From Dyadobacter diqingensis (lineage in GTDB: Bacteria; Bacteroidota; Bacteroidia; Cytophagales; Spirosomataceae): a stretch of 64,000 nt of DNA. Made by a program: the position numbers and the translations under genes. Below, one piece after another: positions 8,871 through 18,423 of this stretch (position 1 is its first letter; each line of letters starts with the position of its first letter). The DNA lies in the NCBI RefSeq assembly GCF_024220585.1, contig NZ_JAMXKF010000003.1:248001-312000 (forward strand), given 5' to 3'. The notes under the pieces are model-generated. The model had not been told where the DNA came from. It did not search any database and worked only from the letters and a program-made list of their open reading frames with translations.

Positions 8871-11354
8871 ATGTTTCAAAAACTCTTAAAAGGCATAGCA
8901 ATTTTTGCACTTTTCGTCGGCCTGCTTCTTGGCGGAATAGAGTTTTGGTTTTATAAAAATCAGGAGGAAATATTTGAGAGGGTAAAAGTTGCGGTTAATG
9001 ACCAGATCAATGGTACCCTGGATGTGGAACAATTCAGGTTCAGGCCTTTTCAGGATGGCTTCGGGTTTAATTTTACTTTGTATAACGTGGTATTGCGCGA
9101 CAGCCTTTATCATGAGCATAAAAAAGACGTTCTGAATGCCAAGATGATCCATGTGGCGCTGGATTTAGGAAGTTTTTATAAAGGCGTTATCCGGCTTCAG
9201 AACCTGGTCTTACAGGATGGGGCAGTTACCTTGTTCGTGAGGAAGGACGGTTATACCAATCTATCTGTTTTTGGAGCTAAAAAGAATAAAAAAAAGAATA
9301 AGGATTCCGGGAAATCTGATCAGCTTATTGATAAACTGGGGCAGGTACATCTGTCCAATTTTGGCTTTCGTTTTGCAGATTCTACAAATGGAAAATCTTT
9401 CGGCGCCATTTTCAGGGATGTAACCAACCGCGTAAGCCATTCCGATTCTTCCTGGAACGCCAATATCAGCGGGCCAATATTTTTTGAAGGATTAACCTTT
9501 AAACCTGAAAAAGGAGGATTTCTTATTAAGCAGGAAACATATGCTAACCTGTCGGTTTCTTACAATCAAAGCAAAAGGTATCTGCTGCTCCGGCCTTCTT
9601 CTGAACTACGGGTTGCTTCTCAGGATGTTATCGGCGTTAACGGAAAATTTGATCTGAGCGAAAAACCGGCGCATTTCAGTTTGGGATTTTCGGCTCAGAA
9701 AATTCAGGTTGGGACTGCTGTTAAGTTACTTCCCAGACAAATTGAAAAATCAATTGATTCGATCGGTATAAAAACGAGGGTGGATACGCATGTGGAAGTG
9801 GAAGGTATTTTCTCGCATGAGCCGCCGTCTGTCCATGTTGCCTTTGAGACCGATACTTTCCAATATCCATTGGCCATTGGCATGTTGAAAAACATGAAAG
9901 CCAAGGGCGTTTACACCAATCAGGCCGACAAGACGAAACCTCCTGGATTACTCAACACGCAGGTAAATGTACCGCAGGTTGCAGGTTTTTTTGAAACGCT
10001 GCCGTTTAGTTTTGATTTGAAAATTGATAACATCACGGACCCTGTGGCCGTAATAAGAGGTAAGATCAAGGCTGACTCAGCAGCTGTAAATGGATTGCTG
10101 GACCCAAAAAGATATGTGATGAAGGGTGGTGAGGCCTATATTCAAATTCACTATGACGGTAGCTTACGTAATTTCTACAATGCTAAAACAGATCAGTTTA
10201 ACGGAAAACTGACGGGCAGAGCGTATCTGGAAAATGTGTCGTTAAACTACGTGCCGCGACAAGTGCGTTTGTCAAAAGTGAATGCAGAGGTTTATTTCGA
10301 TGAAAAGGATTTTCTATTGTCCAAGCTCAACTTCCACGACGGGCATAATTTGCTATATCTTAAAGGGGGGGTGACCAACCTGATCCCATATCTGTTTGGT
10401 TCACCAAGATTGCTGAAAGCGTCTGTCGATGTGAATATTCCAAACTGGAAAATGAACTGGATGGAGGTTTTTGTGGGGAAAAGAACGGCCAGTAAAAAAT
10501 ACAACAGGAAAAAATTCAAACTTTCAGATCTTCTTGACAATGTTATTGATCAAATGGAAGTGGAAGCAAAACTTCATTCCAAACATTTGGTTTATTACAA
10601 TTTCTCGGCCAACGATTTAAGGGGAATGATCACGGTCAAGAACAATTCTGTTCGCCTTAATAATTTCTCCATGCGGGCGTTTGGGGGTGGGTTCAAGATT
10701 GCCGGCTCCATACATAATCCTTATTCTACAGAGCCACCCCGTCTGGAACTGGCGGGAAGCGTGACCAATGCCGACGTCCATTCGGTATTTTATTCCTTTA
10801 ATAATTTTGGACAAAAAGCAGTTACGCATCAAAATCTTAAAGGAAAACTCAATACGGAATTCAAATTTGCCGCCAATCTGAAAAACGATGTGACATTGTT
10901 GCCAAAAACAATGTCCGGTGAGGTTAAACTTAATCTTGTCAACGGGCAGATCATTAATTTCGAGCCGTTTCTCAAGATGAAGAAGCTGATATTTAAGAAC
11001 AGAAATCTGGAACAGGTACGGTTTGCCCCGATAAAAAATGACCTCGTGTTAAGAGGAGAGGAAATTGAGATCAAACAAATGGAAATTGAATCCAATGTGA
11101 TGACCTTGTTTGTGGAAGGGATTTACAGTTTTGGAAATAAAACAGACCTCAGCATCGCAATTCCGCTGAGCAATCTCAGCCGCAGGGATTCAACATATCA
11201 GTTAAATCCCAACGACCCGAAGAAAAAGAAAGGGTCCAGGATTTATCTTCGGGCCATTGATGAAAATGGTCAGGTTAATATCAAACTGGCTTTCAGGAAA
11301 AAGAAACCGAAAGACAAAAAAGAAGATGAGGAACAGGCAGAAGTAGAAAAATAG
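8871..11354 (+). CDS. AsmA-like inner-membrane/periplasmic protein
   Basis: 827 residues with one N-terminal transmembrane helix (about residues 7-27: IAIFALFVGLLLGGIEFWF) and a long beta-rich periplasmic part. The segment after the helix (VNDQINGTLDVEQFRFRPF) and the C-terminal SGEVKLNLVNGQIINFEPF region fit the AsmA/TamB-like superfamily, whose members form elongated beta-taco grooves implicated in lipid movement between membranes. The C-terminus is lysine/glutamate-rich (KKKPKDKKEDEEQAE). No operon partner; it converges with the response regulator gene 8 bases away. Substrate unknown. Confidence 0.75.
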   Translation: MFQKLLKGIAIFALFVGLLLGGIEFWFYKNQEEIFERVKVAVNDQINGTLDVEQFRFRPFQDGFGFNFTLYNVVLRDSLYHEHKKDVLNAKMIHVALDLGSFYKGVIRLQNLVLQDGAVTLFVRKDGYTNLSVFGAKKNKKKNKDSGKSDQLIDKLGQVHLSNFGFRFADSTNGKSFGAIFRDVTNRVSHSDSSWNANISGPIFFEGLTFKPEKGGFLIKQETYANLSVSYNQSKRYLLLRPSSELRVASQDVIGVNGKFDLSEKPAHFSLGFSAQKIQVGTAVKLLPRQIEKSIDSIGIKTRVDTHVEVEGIFSHEPPSVHVAFETDTFQYPLAIGMLKNMKAKGVYTNQADKTKPPGLLNTQVNVPQVAGFFETLPFSFDLKIDNITDPVAVIRGKIKADSAAVNGLLDPKRYVMKGGEAYIQIHYDGSLRNFYNAKTDQFNGKLTGRAYLENVSLNYVPRQVRLSKVNAEVYFDEKDFLLSKLNFHDGHNLLYLKGGVTNLIPYLFGSPRLLKASVDVNIPNWKMNWMEVFVGKRTASKKYNRKKFKLSDLLDNVIDQMEVEAKLHSKHLVYYNFSANDLRGMITVKNNSVRLNNFSMRAFGGGFKIAGSIHNPYSTEPPRLELAGSVTNADVHSVFYSFNNFGQKAVTHQNLKGKLNTEFKFAANLKNDVTLLPKTMSGEVKLNLVNGQIINFEPFLKMKKLIFKNRNLEQVRFAPIKNDLVLRGEEIEIKQMEIESNVMTLFVEGIYSFGNKTDLSIAIPLSNLSRRDSTYQLNPNDPKKKKGSRIYLRAIDENGQVNIKLAFRKKKPKDKKEDEEQAEVEK

Positions 11355-11362
11355 TATTGAAA

Positions 11363-12073
11363 TTATTCTGCTTCGTCTGTAAACATATAACCCACACCTT
11401 TCAGAGTTTTGATATAACGGTCACCCAGTTTTTCGCGTAGCTTCCGAATGTGTACGTCTACGGTGCGTTCCAGTACATAAATGTCTGCGCCCCATATCTT
11501 TTGCAGCAATTCGTCGCGGCTAAAAACCTTATTAGGTGTTTGGGCAAGGAAAAACAAGAGCTCAAATTCCTTTTTAGGCAATACCACAGATTTATCTTCG
11601 CCTTGCGTTACCGTATAATTTTTACGGTTGATAACCAAATCCAGCACCTCGATCTGATCGCCCGAATCTGCTTTTTGCGCCTCGCGACGGAACAAAGCAT
11701 TGATACGGCTCATCAGCGCACGTGGTTTAATCGGTTTGGTGATATAATCGTCGGCACCTACTTCAAACGCTGCCACTTCCGAATATTCTTCTGAACGCGC
11801 TGTTAAAAATAGAATGTAGGTATGTTTAATATCGGGGTTCTGGCGTAAAATTCTGCCGGTTTCGATGCCATCAAGCTGCGGCATCATAATGTCCAGAAGA
11901 ATAAGATCCGGGATAAAAGTTTTTGCCGTTTCGATGGCTCTTTTGCCATTGGAGGCCGTTTGAACAGAATATCCTTCTTTAACCAGATTGTACTCCAGAA
12001 GCTCTACTATATCTGAATCGTCGTCAACTACTAATACTTTCGGTGCTGAGTGGGTTGCTTTTGCACTGCTCAT
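11363..12073 (-). CDS. OmpR/PhoB-family response regulator
   Basis: 236 residues. Receiver domain residues ~12-125: acidic pocket D17/D18, phosphoacceptor D61 in LILLDIMMPQ, T91 and K113 (ITKP). A winged-helix DNA-binding domain follows (about 137-233) with VVLPKKEFELLFFLA and RTVDVHIRKLREKLG. No histidine kinase is adjacent, so the partner is elsewhere. The layout resembles RprY/PhoB-type regulators, but which regulon it controls cannot be deduced. All catalytic residues of the receiver are present. Confidence 0.93.
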   Translation of the reverse strand: MSSAKATHSAPKVLVVDDDSDIVELLEYNLVKEGYSVQTASNGKRAIETAKTFIPDLILLDIMMPQLDGIETGRILRQNPDIKHTYILFLTARSEEYSEVAAFEVGADDYITKPIKPRALMSRINALFRREAQKADSGDQIEVLDLVINRKNYTVTQGEDKSVVLPKKEFELLFFLAQTPNKVFSRDELLQKIWGADIYVLERTVDVHIRKLREKLGDRYIKTLKGVGYMFTDEAE

Positions 12074-12163
12074 GTGATTGTTACCAGGTTAAATCCAGTT
12101 CGAAATTAGTTGTTGTGATTATGACATTATCTACTTTAATGCATTGTTAACAAAAAAATAATA

Positions 12164-13003
12164 TCAGCGGTAAGTAATCCTGAATATTTGTCGCTGCTCA
12201 TTGGTTACAATCATATCGGTATTATTTACAAATATCAAGGCCTCTGTCTGTTTTTTTGGAAACTTCAAACAGCCCAATGGCTTCTTAAATGTAATCATTC
12301 CGTCATCAATTCCGAAAAGCAGGATTTTGCCATAAGTCAGCAGGGCAAATGTTTTACCGTCCGGACTGATATCCGCAGAAGTAACCTGCGTTCCGATAGC
12401 AATACTGTCAATGGGGGCGATGGAACAATTTCCTTTTTCCGTGGGTAACCGGTAAATTCTTACCATATGGTTTGTCGGACTTCTGTTTTTTGAGAACAAA
12501 TACAGATTATCCTTATGGTAAAAAAATGCCTCACAATCGAAATTAAGCTTGTCTCTGGATGGCGGAAAATCTTTTTGATCCGCGTAGTTAAAGGTGATTT
12601 TTTCCGTTTCGGCATTTCCGGGCGGGACCTTATACACTGTTAACGAACGTTTTGTATTGCCGTTGTTGCCAAAATCGCCGATGTAGAGCGTTCCGAGCTG
12701 GTCTTGTGCCAGGTCTTCCCAGTCTGAATTTTGCGCATTTGGAATAACTTTTGTTGATAAAAGCTTGCCTGTGGAATCAATTTCATACAATTCAGGTTTC
12801 CCGCCGCTGTCGTTATGCGTCCAGAATGAATTTTTTTGCGTGCGGGCAATACCGGAACTTTCATTAGCGACAGCAGGAAGCTTGCCTATTTTGCTAATTT
12901 TGTAATGAGAACGCACTTTATCAAATCCATTCGCCCGCTTGTCGGGGGTGCAGGTGCAGAACACCGTTTTTAAAGCAAACAAAAGATACACTAACTTATT
13001 CAT
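12164..13003 (-). CDS. Secreted propeller-like protein of unknown function
   Basis: 279 residues from the ATG complementary to 13001-13003, preceded by AAAGGA, a good ribosome-binding sequence. A hydrophobic leader (MNKLVYLLFALKTVFCTC) suggests export; FCTC is not a standard lipobox. The body has repeated beta-strand motifs: ESSGIARTQKNSFWTHNDSG, ELYEIDSTGKL, DWEDLAQDQLGTLYIGDFG, TSADISPDGKTFALLTY. These resemble beta-propeller or phytase-like esterase proteins in Bacteroidota secretomes. No catalytic set is evident. Its start codon shares CATG with the divergent AI-2E transporter gene. Confidence 0.7.
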   Translation of the reverse strand: MNKLVYLLFALKTVFCTCTPDKRANGFDKVRSHYKISKIGKLPAVANESSGIARTQKNSFWTHNDSGGKPELYEIDSTGKLLSTKVIPNAQNSDWEDLAQDQLGTLYIGDFGNNGNTKRSLTVYKVPPGNAETEKITFNYADQKDFPPSRDKLNFDCEAFFYHKDNLYLFSKNRSPTNHMVRIYRLPTEKGNCSIAPIDSIAIGTQVTSADISPDGKTFALLTYGKILLFGIDDGMITFKKPLGCLKFPKKQTEALIFVNNTDMIVTNEQRQIFRITYR

Positions 13004-14225
13004 GAACCATCCTTTACATTCTGTACCGAACAAAGATAAGGAAACACCCACTTACCTGAAGCTGGCCAGTATTCTGGTAGCCCTGATCGCCGGCGTTTAT
13101 ATCCTTTTTGTACTTCGGGAAACGCTGATCCCGCTGGCATTTTCTGTTTTACTGGCGATACTTCTTCATCCGGTTTGCGTTTGGCTGGAACATCGCCGCG
13201 TTCCCCGTATCGTATCCATTTTGCTGAGTATCCTGGTTTTCTTCTTCGTGATTGTGGTGCTGGTGTACGTGGTAACGTTGCAGATCGGCAGTTTCGCGGA
13301 AGAACTTCCAAGAATTACGGAAAAGGCAGAGGTGATTCTGGACCAGACTTTGACGATGGGAGAAAGATATCTGAACCTGAGTAGAACGCAGCAGGTTACA
13401 GAGGCCAAAAAATATCTGATCAATATGTTAAGCGAAGGCCGGGCGGTATTGCTGAATACGCTTGTGACGACCACCGGCGCTATTTCGACCTTTATTCTGT
13501 TGCCGCTCTACGTTTTCTTCTTCCTTCTGTATCGCGATTTTTTCAGAAGATTTTTTTATAAAGCCATAGCCAGTGTGCCGAATGAAGATCTGAACGCGCT
13601 TTTGAAAAAAATATATGGCGTGATCCAGAGTTATCTTTCAGGACTATTTTTGGTCATCATCATTGTTGGCGTTTTAAATAGCATCGGGCTTTTGATTCTG
13701 GGTGTCCCGCATGCCATTTTCTTCGGGTTTCTTGCAGGATTCCTTATCCTGATTCCCTATATCGGTATTTTAATCGGGTCATTGTTTCCTGCTTTATTAA
13801 GCATTGTCACCATGGATTCGCCGTGGTATTCACTGGGGGTCATTGGGGTGATGAGTTTTGTACAGTTTCTTGAAGGGAATTTTATCACACCCAATATTGT
13901 AGGATCCAAAGTCAGTGTGAACCCGATGGCGGCAATCGTGGCACTGTTTTTGGGCGGTCAGCTTTGGGGATTATCAGGTCTGATCCTCGCATTGCCGGTC
14001 ACAGCCATTTTAAAAGTTGTGCTGGATACTATTCCAAGTCTGGAACCTTATGGTTTTTTACTGGGCGAACCTGTTCATGAAGTGGAAGAAGACAAAGCGG
14101 AGGAGCAGAAAAAGATGGTCCAGCAAAAAGAAGTGCAGAAAAAACGATATCGGAATTATAAAAACCGGCCCCGCAAAAAACCGGAGGGGCAGCAAGGCAC
14201 GCCGCCGAATACAACCATTCAGTAA
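13002..14225 (+). CDS. AI-2E family transporter (PerM/YdiK-like)
   Basis: 407 residues from the ATG at 13002 (MNHPLHSVPNKDKETPTYLK); an upstream TTG at 12939 would place 21 extra codons inside the divergent gene. Several transmembrane segments (about residues 17-70, 130-165, 205-315) and the conserved signature FLEGNFITPNIVGSKVSVNP followed by ALFLGGQLWGLSG are diagnostic for the family. Members export autoinducer-2 in some bacteria or act as Na+/H+ antiporters in others; substrate here is open. The C-terminal ~50 residues are Lys/Gln-rich and cytosolic. Confidence 0.92.
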   Translation: MNHPLHSVPNKDKETPTYLKLASILVALIAGVYILFVLRETLIPLAFSVLLAILLHPVCVWLEHRRVPRIVSILLSILVFFFVIVVLVYVVTLQIGSFAEELPRITEKAEVILDQTLTMGERYLNLSRTQQVTEAKKYLINMLSEGRAVLLNTLVTTTGAISTFILLPLYVFFFLLYRDFFRRFFYKAIASVPNEDLNALLKKIYGVIQSYLSGLFLVIIIVGVLNSIGLLILGVPHAIFFGFLAGFLILIPYIGILIGSLFPALLSIVTMDSPWYSLGVIGVMSFVQFLEGNFITPNIVGSKVSVNPMAAIVALFLGGQLWGLSGLILALPVTAILKVVLDTIPSLEPYGFLLGEPVHEVEEDKAEEQKKMVQQKEVQKKRYRNYKNRPRKKPEGQQGTPPNTTIQ

Positions 14226-14265
14226 CAAAAAAGGATTCTCGGTTAAGGGAATCCTTTTTTGTTAC
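14222..14265. terminator. Bidirectional terminator embedding two stop codons
   Basis: A perfect 17-bp inverted repeat: GTAACAAAAAAGGATTC (14222-14238) and its complement at 14249-14265, loop of 10. The left arm contains the stop codon of the AI-2E transporter and the right arm the stop codon of gldH, so one hairpin serves both convergent genes. Confidence 0.9.
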
Positions 14266-14735
14266 TTCTCGACTTTTTCAACACTGATACCAATCCCCAT
14301 GACGAAGGGTAAAGGATTTTGCCGCATGGATTGGGAAAGTGTAAAAGTATAAGTGCCCGATTTGGGGAATTTATGGTTGGTCAGAAAAGGTATTTTATGA
14401 TCAAACAAATCGCCTAAACCTTTCCCGAACGGCTTGCCGGTAATTTCATTGGAAAGAAAGACTTCTTCCATGTTGGTCGATACCGAACTGTCCGGCCCTG
14501 TAATTTTACGTGTCAGGTATAAATTATAGTAAGGATACTGCAACGTATTCCGGACCAGGTAAAATACATTATAAAGCTGCGTGGTATCTGTAATTTCTAC
14601 CTTGAAGGAAGGCGTGTTTTTGATGAACCACTGTCCGTCGTCAATATCTTCGTAAGCTTTGTAAACAACATTTTTGTCGCATCCCGTCAATAAAATTCCA
14701 AGACAAAGCGCGGCAAACATTCCAAATGTTTTCAT
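14262..14735 (-). CDS. gldH: Gliding motility lipoprotein GldH
   Basis: 157 residues with a signal peptide and lipobox LLTGC (lipidated Cys19). The body matches GldH: VYKAYEDIDDGQWF, a lipocalin-like beta region with YYNLYLTRKITGPD, LGDLFDH and the C-terminal SQSMRQNPLPFVMGIGISVE. GldH is an envelope lipoprotein required for gliding and T9SS-related function in Flavobacterium. Presence of the gene does not prove that this strain glides. It is followed convergently by the AI-2E gene with a shared terminator. Confidence 0.92.
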   Translation of the reverse strand: MKTFGMFAALCLGILLTGCDKNVVYKAYEDIDDGQWFIKNTPSFKVEITDTTQLYNVFYLVRNTLQYPYYNLYLTRKITGPDSSVSTNMEEVFLSNEITGKPFGKGLGDLFDHKIPFLTNHKFPKSGTYTFTLSQSMRQNPLPFVMGIGISVEKVEK

Positions 14736-14789
14736 GCAGGTATCAGTAAGTAGTTTGCAAAGCTAAGCTGCCAGAGAAACCTTTCAAAA

Positions 14790-15290
14790 CTATGATGCGG
14801 TTTGCGCCGAAAAATAGCGGCTGAGCCATGAATTCGATGCCGGTGTTTTCCAGCGTTTCATCCATTGTGCCTTATTATTAACCTGATTATCGAAAATTGT
14901 AGTGAAAGGTGTGATGATCTGCTCCGTTACGGCCTGTTTTATTTTGGGTACAGGAATTGTTTCAACTTGGCCGTTGTCGTCAAGATAAGCCAGGGAGCGG
15001 TCAAAAAAATCGATATTTAACTGACTTCCGATTTGTTGCAACCAGTGAACCGACTTGTCAATGGAGCAGCCGCTTGGCAATTCTCTGGACTCATCGACGG
15101 CGATTACGACAAAGCGATGCTCGAAAATTTTTCCGGATGCGGTAAGCGGGTGCCCATGTGCCTCCCAACCTTCCAGGGCTGCTTTTAACGTTTCCGTAAG
15201 AATCCCCACTTCTTCGTCTGTAAATTTTCTATTGGCCTGATAAATCCACACGCGGGCGGATAAATCTATTTCATTAAACGGGATATACAT
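14790..15290 (-). CDS. Conserved Bacteroidota protein of unknown function
   Basis: 166 residues, soluble, no signal peptide or membrane segment. MYIPFNEIDLSARVWIYQAN, then ALEGWEAHGHPL and HRFVVIAVDESRELPSGCSIDKS, are conserved-looking blocks that I associate with a family often labelled ABC transporter ATPase; there is no Walker A, signature or Walker B motif here, so that label is wrong. It lies 54 bases upstream of gldH in the same direction and may be cotranscribed. Confidence 0.7.
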   Translation of the reverse strand: MYIPFNEIDLSARVWIYQANRKFTDEEVGILTETLKAALEGWEAHGHPLTASGKIFEHRFVVIAVDESRELPSGCSIDKSVHWLQQIGSQLNIDFFDRSLAYLDDNGQVETIPVPKIKQAVTEQIITPFTTIFDNQVNNKAQWMKRWKTPASNSWLSRYFSAQTAS

Positions 15291-15525
15291 GGTTGAGCCT
15301 GGTTAATAGTTTTGAGTAATAATCCACTGTCGTTTCAACATTCAGAACATGCCCTGGCAAAACTAAGTTCGCCATTTCTTAATTCGGTTTTTTGAAGTAG
15401 AAATAGGACTTTATTGATTTCAATAACAGTATAATACAAGGTTTCTTTCTTTTTTGAGAAAAGCAAATCTGAGCGGTTTATTTCAATTCTGATAAAAAGA
15501 TCCAGGCTATTTTTCTGACTGAAAT

Positions 15526-18420
15526 ATGAGATCAACGTTTATTTTTCTGAGTTTTTCAGCCCTGTTGTTTGGCATTTTCTTTTCAGTATTTCAAACAAAA
15601 GAAACTGGTGTTGCCAATGCGTTGGATAAACAGCCAGAGACGGCAGGAGATACGTCGAAACTGTACACGCCTGACGATCTGGAAGCGACATTATGGGCCG
15701 AGGCGCCTATGTTTAATAATCCGACCAATCTGGATGTGGATGCGAAGGGGCGGATCTGGATTACAGAGGCGGTAAATTACCGCGATTTCAATACCAAACC
15801 TGCGGAGCGGCTGTCACACAAACAAAAGGGAGACCGCGTGGTTATCCTGGAAGATACCAATGGAGATGGAAAAGCGGATAATTCAAAAGTATTTGTAGAG
15901 GACACGCTGTTGACTGCACCACTGGGGATTGCAGTAATTGGCAATCAAGTGATCGTTTCCTGCGCACCCAATCTGCTGATCTATACAGACGACAACGGTG
16001 ACGACAAACCAGACAGAAGGGAAGTTTTTCTGACCGGTTTCGGCGGTTTCGATCATGATCATTCCCTGCATTCGCTGGTAGCGGGGCCGGATGGGCTGTG
16101 GTATTTTAATACAGGAAATGCCGGTCCGCATGTGGTGAAGGATAAGCGTGGCTGGATGCTTCGGAGCGGAAGTTTGTATACCGGTGGAACGCCCTACAAT
16201 AAAAAGAATGAGGGCAATATGAAGTCGGATGATGGCCGTATTTGGGTGGGCGGTCTGGCTTTAAGGATCAATCCTGACGGTACCGGTTTGAAAGTAATGG
16301 GCCATAATTTCCGTAACAGCTACGAGGTTTGCATGGATAGTTATGGCAACCGCTGGCAAAATGATAATGACGATCAGGTGATTACCTGTCGCACTTCGTA
16401 TTTGCCTGAAAATGGAAATGCGGGATATTTTTCGTCGGATGGTACAAGATACTGGCAGGCGGATCGTCGTCCCGGACAGGATATTTTTACCGCCCACTGG
16501 CATCAGGAAGATCCCGGTGTAATGCCAGCGGGTAATAACACGGGTGCCGGATCTCCTACGGGCATTATGTTTTACGAGGGTGATGCATTGGGAGCAAAGT
16601 ACCGGGGAACTCTACTAAGCTGTGAGGCGGGAAGAAACGTGATTTTCTCTTATCAGCCTGTGAAAAACGGAGCTGGGTTTGATCTCCGACGAAACGATCT
16701 TCTCAGCTCATTTCCTCAGGCTTCTGAACGTTATGAGTGGTTTGAAACGGATACGGATACCCGGAAATGGTTTCGTCCTTCGGATATTGTTGCGGGCACG
16801 GACGGAGCTTTGTATGTCGCAGATTGGTACGATCCAATCGTGGGAGGACACGCGATGAAAGACCAAAAGGGTTATGGTCGGATTTTTCGTATTACACCAA
16901 AAAACAAAAAACTGGCTTCGCCGAAATTTGATTTCACAACGACAGAAGGGTTGATTGAAGTCCTGAAAAATCCCGCTGTCAACGTACGGGCGGTTGCTTT
17001 CGATGCGTTGAAAAAACGAGGAGAGACGGCTATCGGACCAGTGAAGGCTCTTTTGAAATCTGAAAACCCATACCACGCAGCAAGAGCTATCTGGCTTTTG
17101 GCACAGTTGGGAGAGGAGGGTAAGGCGGAGGTTGAAGAGTTATTGACAAGTCCGGACGCGTTGACACGACTGAATGCTTACCGGGCATTGCGGGTGGTTA
17201 ACGCCGATATCTTATCCTATGCAAAAATGCTGGCTGCGGATCCTGATCCGGCAGTGCGTGCGGAGGTAGCTGTTTCGCTGAGAGATCTCCCGTTTGAATC
17301 TTCAAAGGAAATCACACGTGAGCTGCTTAAACGTTACGAAGGAAAAGATCCGTGGCTTTTGGAAGCGATAGGCAGCGGTTCGGAAAAAAAAGAAGAGCAG
17401 GTGTATGCGATGGTTAATGAGATTTATCCGGGAGAGGCTCAAGACTGGCACGCCCAGCGAGCAAATCTTGCCTGGCGTTTGCATCCTGCAACGGCTATTA
17501 ACGATTTGAAAACAAGAGCCGGATCTACGATTGTAGCCATCAATGAGCGTAAAAAAGCTTTGACAGCCATTGCTTTTATCCATGACAAAAGGGCGGCGAT
17601 GGCGATTTTGGAATTATCAAAATCAAAGCTTTCAGATGTTTCGTCAACAGCTCTATGGTGGTTGAATTTCAGGAAAACCAATGATTGGTCGGATTTGCTG
17701 GATTGGAAAAAACATGAAGAAACTACGACGGCCCCTGTCAGCCAAAAAATGCTGACACTGAAAAAGAGCCTTTCTGATAATAATAAGCCATTATCAACAA
17801 GAATTTCCGCGGCTAAACAAATGGCCATAGATCCTGTTGGTGGTGATATCCTGATCGAAATGAGAGTTCAGGGCAGATTGCCGGATACGATCGCCAAGTC
17901 TGTCAGTGATTTGATTTTTAAAAATCCGAACCAGAATGTGCGCACAGTTGGAAGTCAGTTTTTTCCAAGAAACGGCAAAGTGATGAAAGTGGATTTTATA
18001 AACCGGATGTCTGCCAGTAAGGATAACGGCGCCAGGTTATTTATGACGAACTGTGCAGTTTGCCATCGGCACGGTGAAAGCGGCGGAGAAATTGGCCCGG
18101 ACCTTACAGCGATTCATGAAAAGTTTGACAAAACATCATTGCTTGATGCGATTATCAATCCTTCGGCCAGCATTGTTTTTGGTTACGAGGCATATTCCAT
18201 CACTACGAAAAAAGGAGAATCGTTTTTCGGGTTTTTACTGAGCGACGGGAATAATGTCGTGCTTAAAGACGGAACAGGACTGAAACACGTGATTAAAGCC
18301 GTGGATATTAAAAAGCGGGAGAAATTGCCAAACTCATTTATGCCCGAGCCGACCAGCCTGGGGCTTGATGAACAGGCGCTGGCTGATATAACCGGTTATT
18401 TGTTAAGTTTCAAAAAATAA
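15526..18420 (+). CDS. Secreted PVC-type haem-binding protein with propeller and HEAT-like repeats
   Basis: 964 residues. Signal peptide (MRSTFIFLSFSALLFGIFF), then a six-bladed-propeller-like dehydrogenase region of the membrane-bound dehydrogenase type (about 40-460; YTPDDLEATLWAEAP, GRIWITEAVNYRDF, VLEDTNGDGKADNS, DWYDPIVGGH), HEAT-like helical repeats (about 470-800), and a C-terminal cytochrome-c-like domain with haem motif C843-A-V-C-H847 plus GPDLTAIHEKFD. Such proteins are typical of Planctomycetes-Verrucomicrobia and of Bacteroidota that degrade polysaccharides; a periplasmic sugar or alcohol dehydrogenase role is plausible. Calcium-site-like DTNGDGKAD and DDNGDDKPD are visible. Substrate unknown. 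Confidence 0.9.
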   Translation: MRSTFIFLSFSALLFGIFFSVFQTKETGVANALDKQPETAGDTSKLYTPDDLEATLWAEAPMFNNPTNLDVDAKGRIWITEAVNYRDFNTKPAERLSHKQKGDRVVILEDTNGDGKADNSKVFVEDTLLTAPLGIAVIGNQVIVSCAPNLLIYTDDNGDDKPDRREVFLTGFGGFDHDHSLHSLVAGPDGLWYFNTGNAGPHVVKDKRGWMLRSGSLYTGGTPYNKKNEGNMKSDDGRIWVGGLALRINPDGTGLKVMGHNFRNSYEVCMDSYGNRWQNDNDDQVITCRTSYLPENGNAGYFSSDGTRYWQADRRPGQDIFTAHWHQEDPGVMPAGNNTGAGSPTGIMFYEGDALGAKYRGTLLSCEAGRNVIFSYQPVKNGAGFDLRRNDLLSSFPQASERYEWFETDTDTRKWFRPSDIVAGTDGALYVADWYDPIVGGHAMKDQKGYGRIFRITPKNKKLASPKFDFTTTEGLIEVLKNPAVNVRAVAFDALKKRGETAIGPVKALLKSENPYHAARAIWLLAQLGEEGKAEVEELLTSPDALTRLNAYRALRVVNADILSYAKMLAADPDPAVRAEVAVSLRDLPFESSKEITRELLKRYEGKDPWLLEAIGSGSEKKEEQVYAMVNEIYPGEAQDWHAQRANLAWRLHPATAINDLKTRAGSTIVAINERKKALTAIAFIHDKRAAMAILELSKSKLSDVSSTALWWLNFRKTNDWSDLLDWKKHEETTTAPVSQKMLTLKKSLSDNNKPLSTRISAAKQMAIDPVGGDILIEMRVQGRLPDTIAKSVSDLIFKNPNQNVRTVGSQFFPRNGKVMKVDFINRMSASKDNGARLFMTNCAVCHRHGESGGEIGPDLTAIHEKFDKTSLLDAIINPSASIVFGYEAYSITTKKGESFFGFLLSDGNNVVLKDGTGLKHVIKAVDIKKREKLPNSFMPEPTSLGLDEQALADITGYLLSFKK

Positions 18421-18423
18421 AAT

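Noticed and set aside
12939..13001. TTG start adding 21 codons to the AI-2E transporter
   Set aside because: It would code inside the divergent gene and the added residues do not resemble the family; the ATG at 13002 is preferred.
14790..15290. Annotation as ABC transporter ATPase
   Set aside because: No Walker A, ABC signature or Walker B motif is present.
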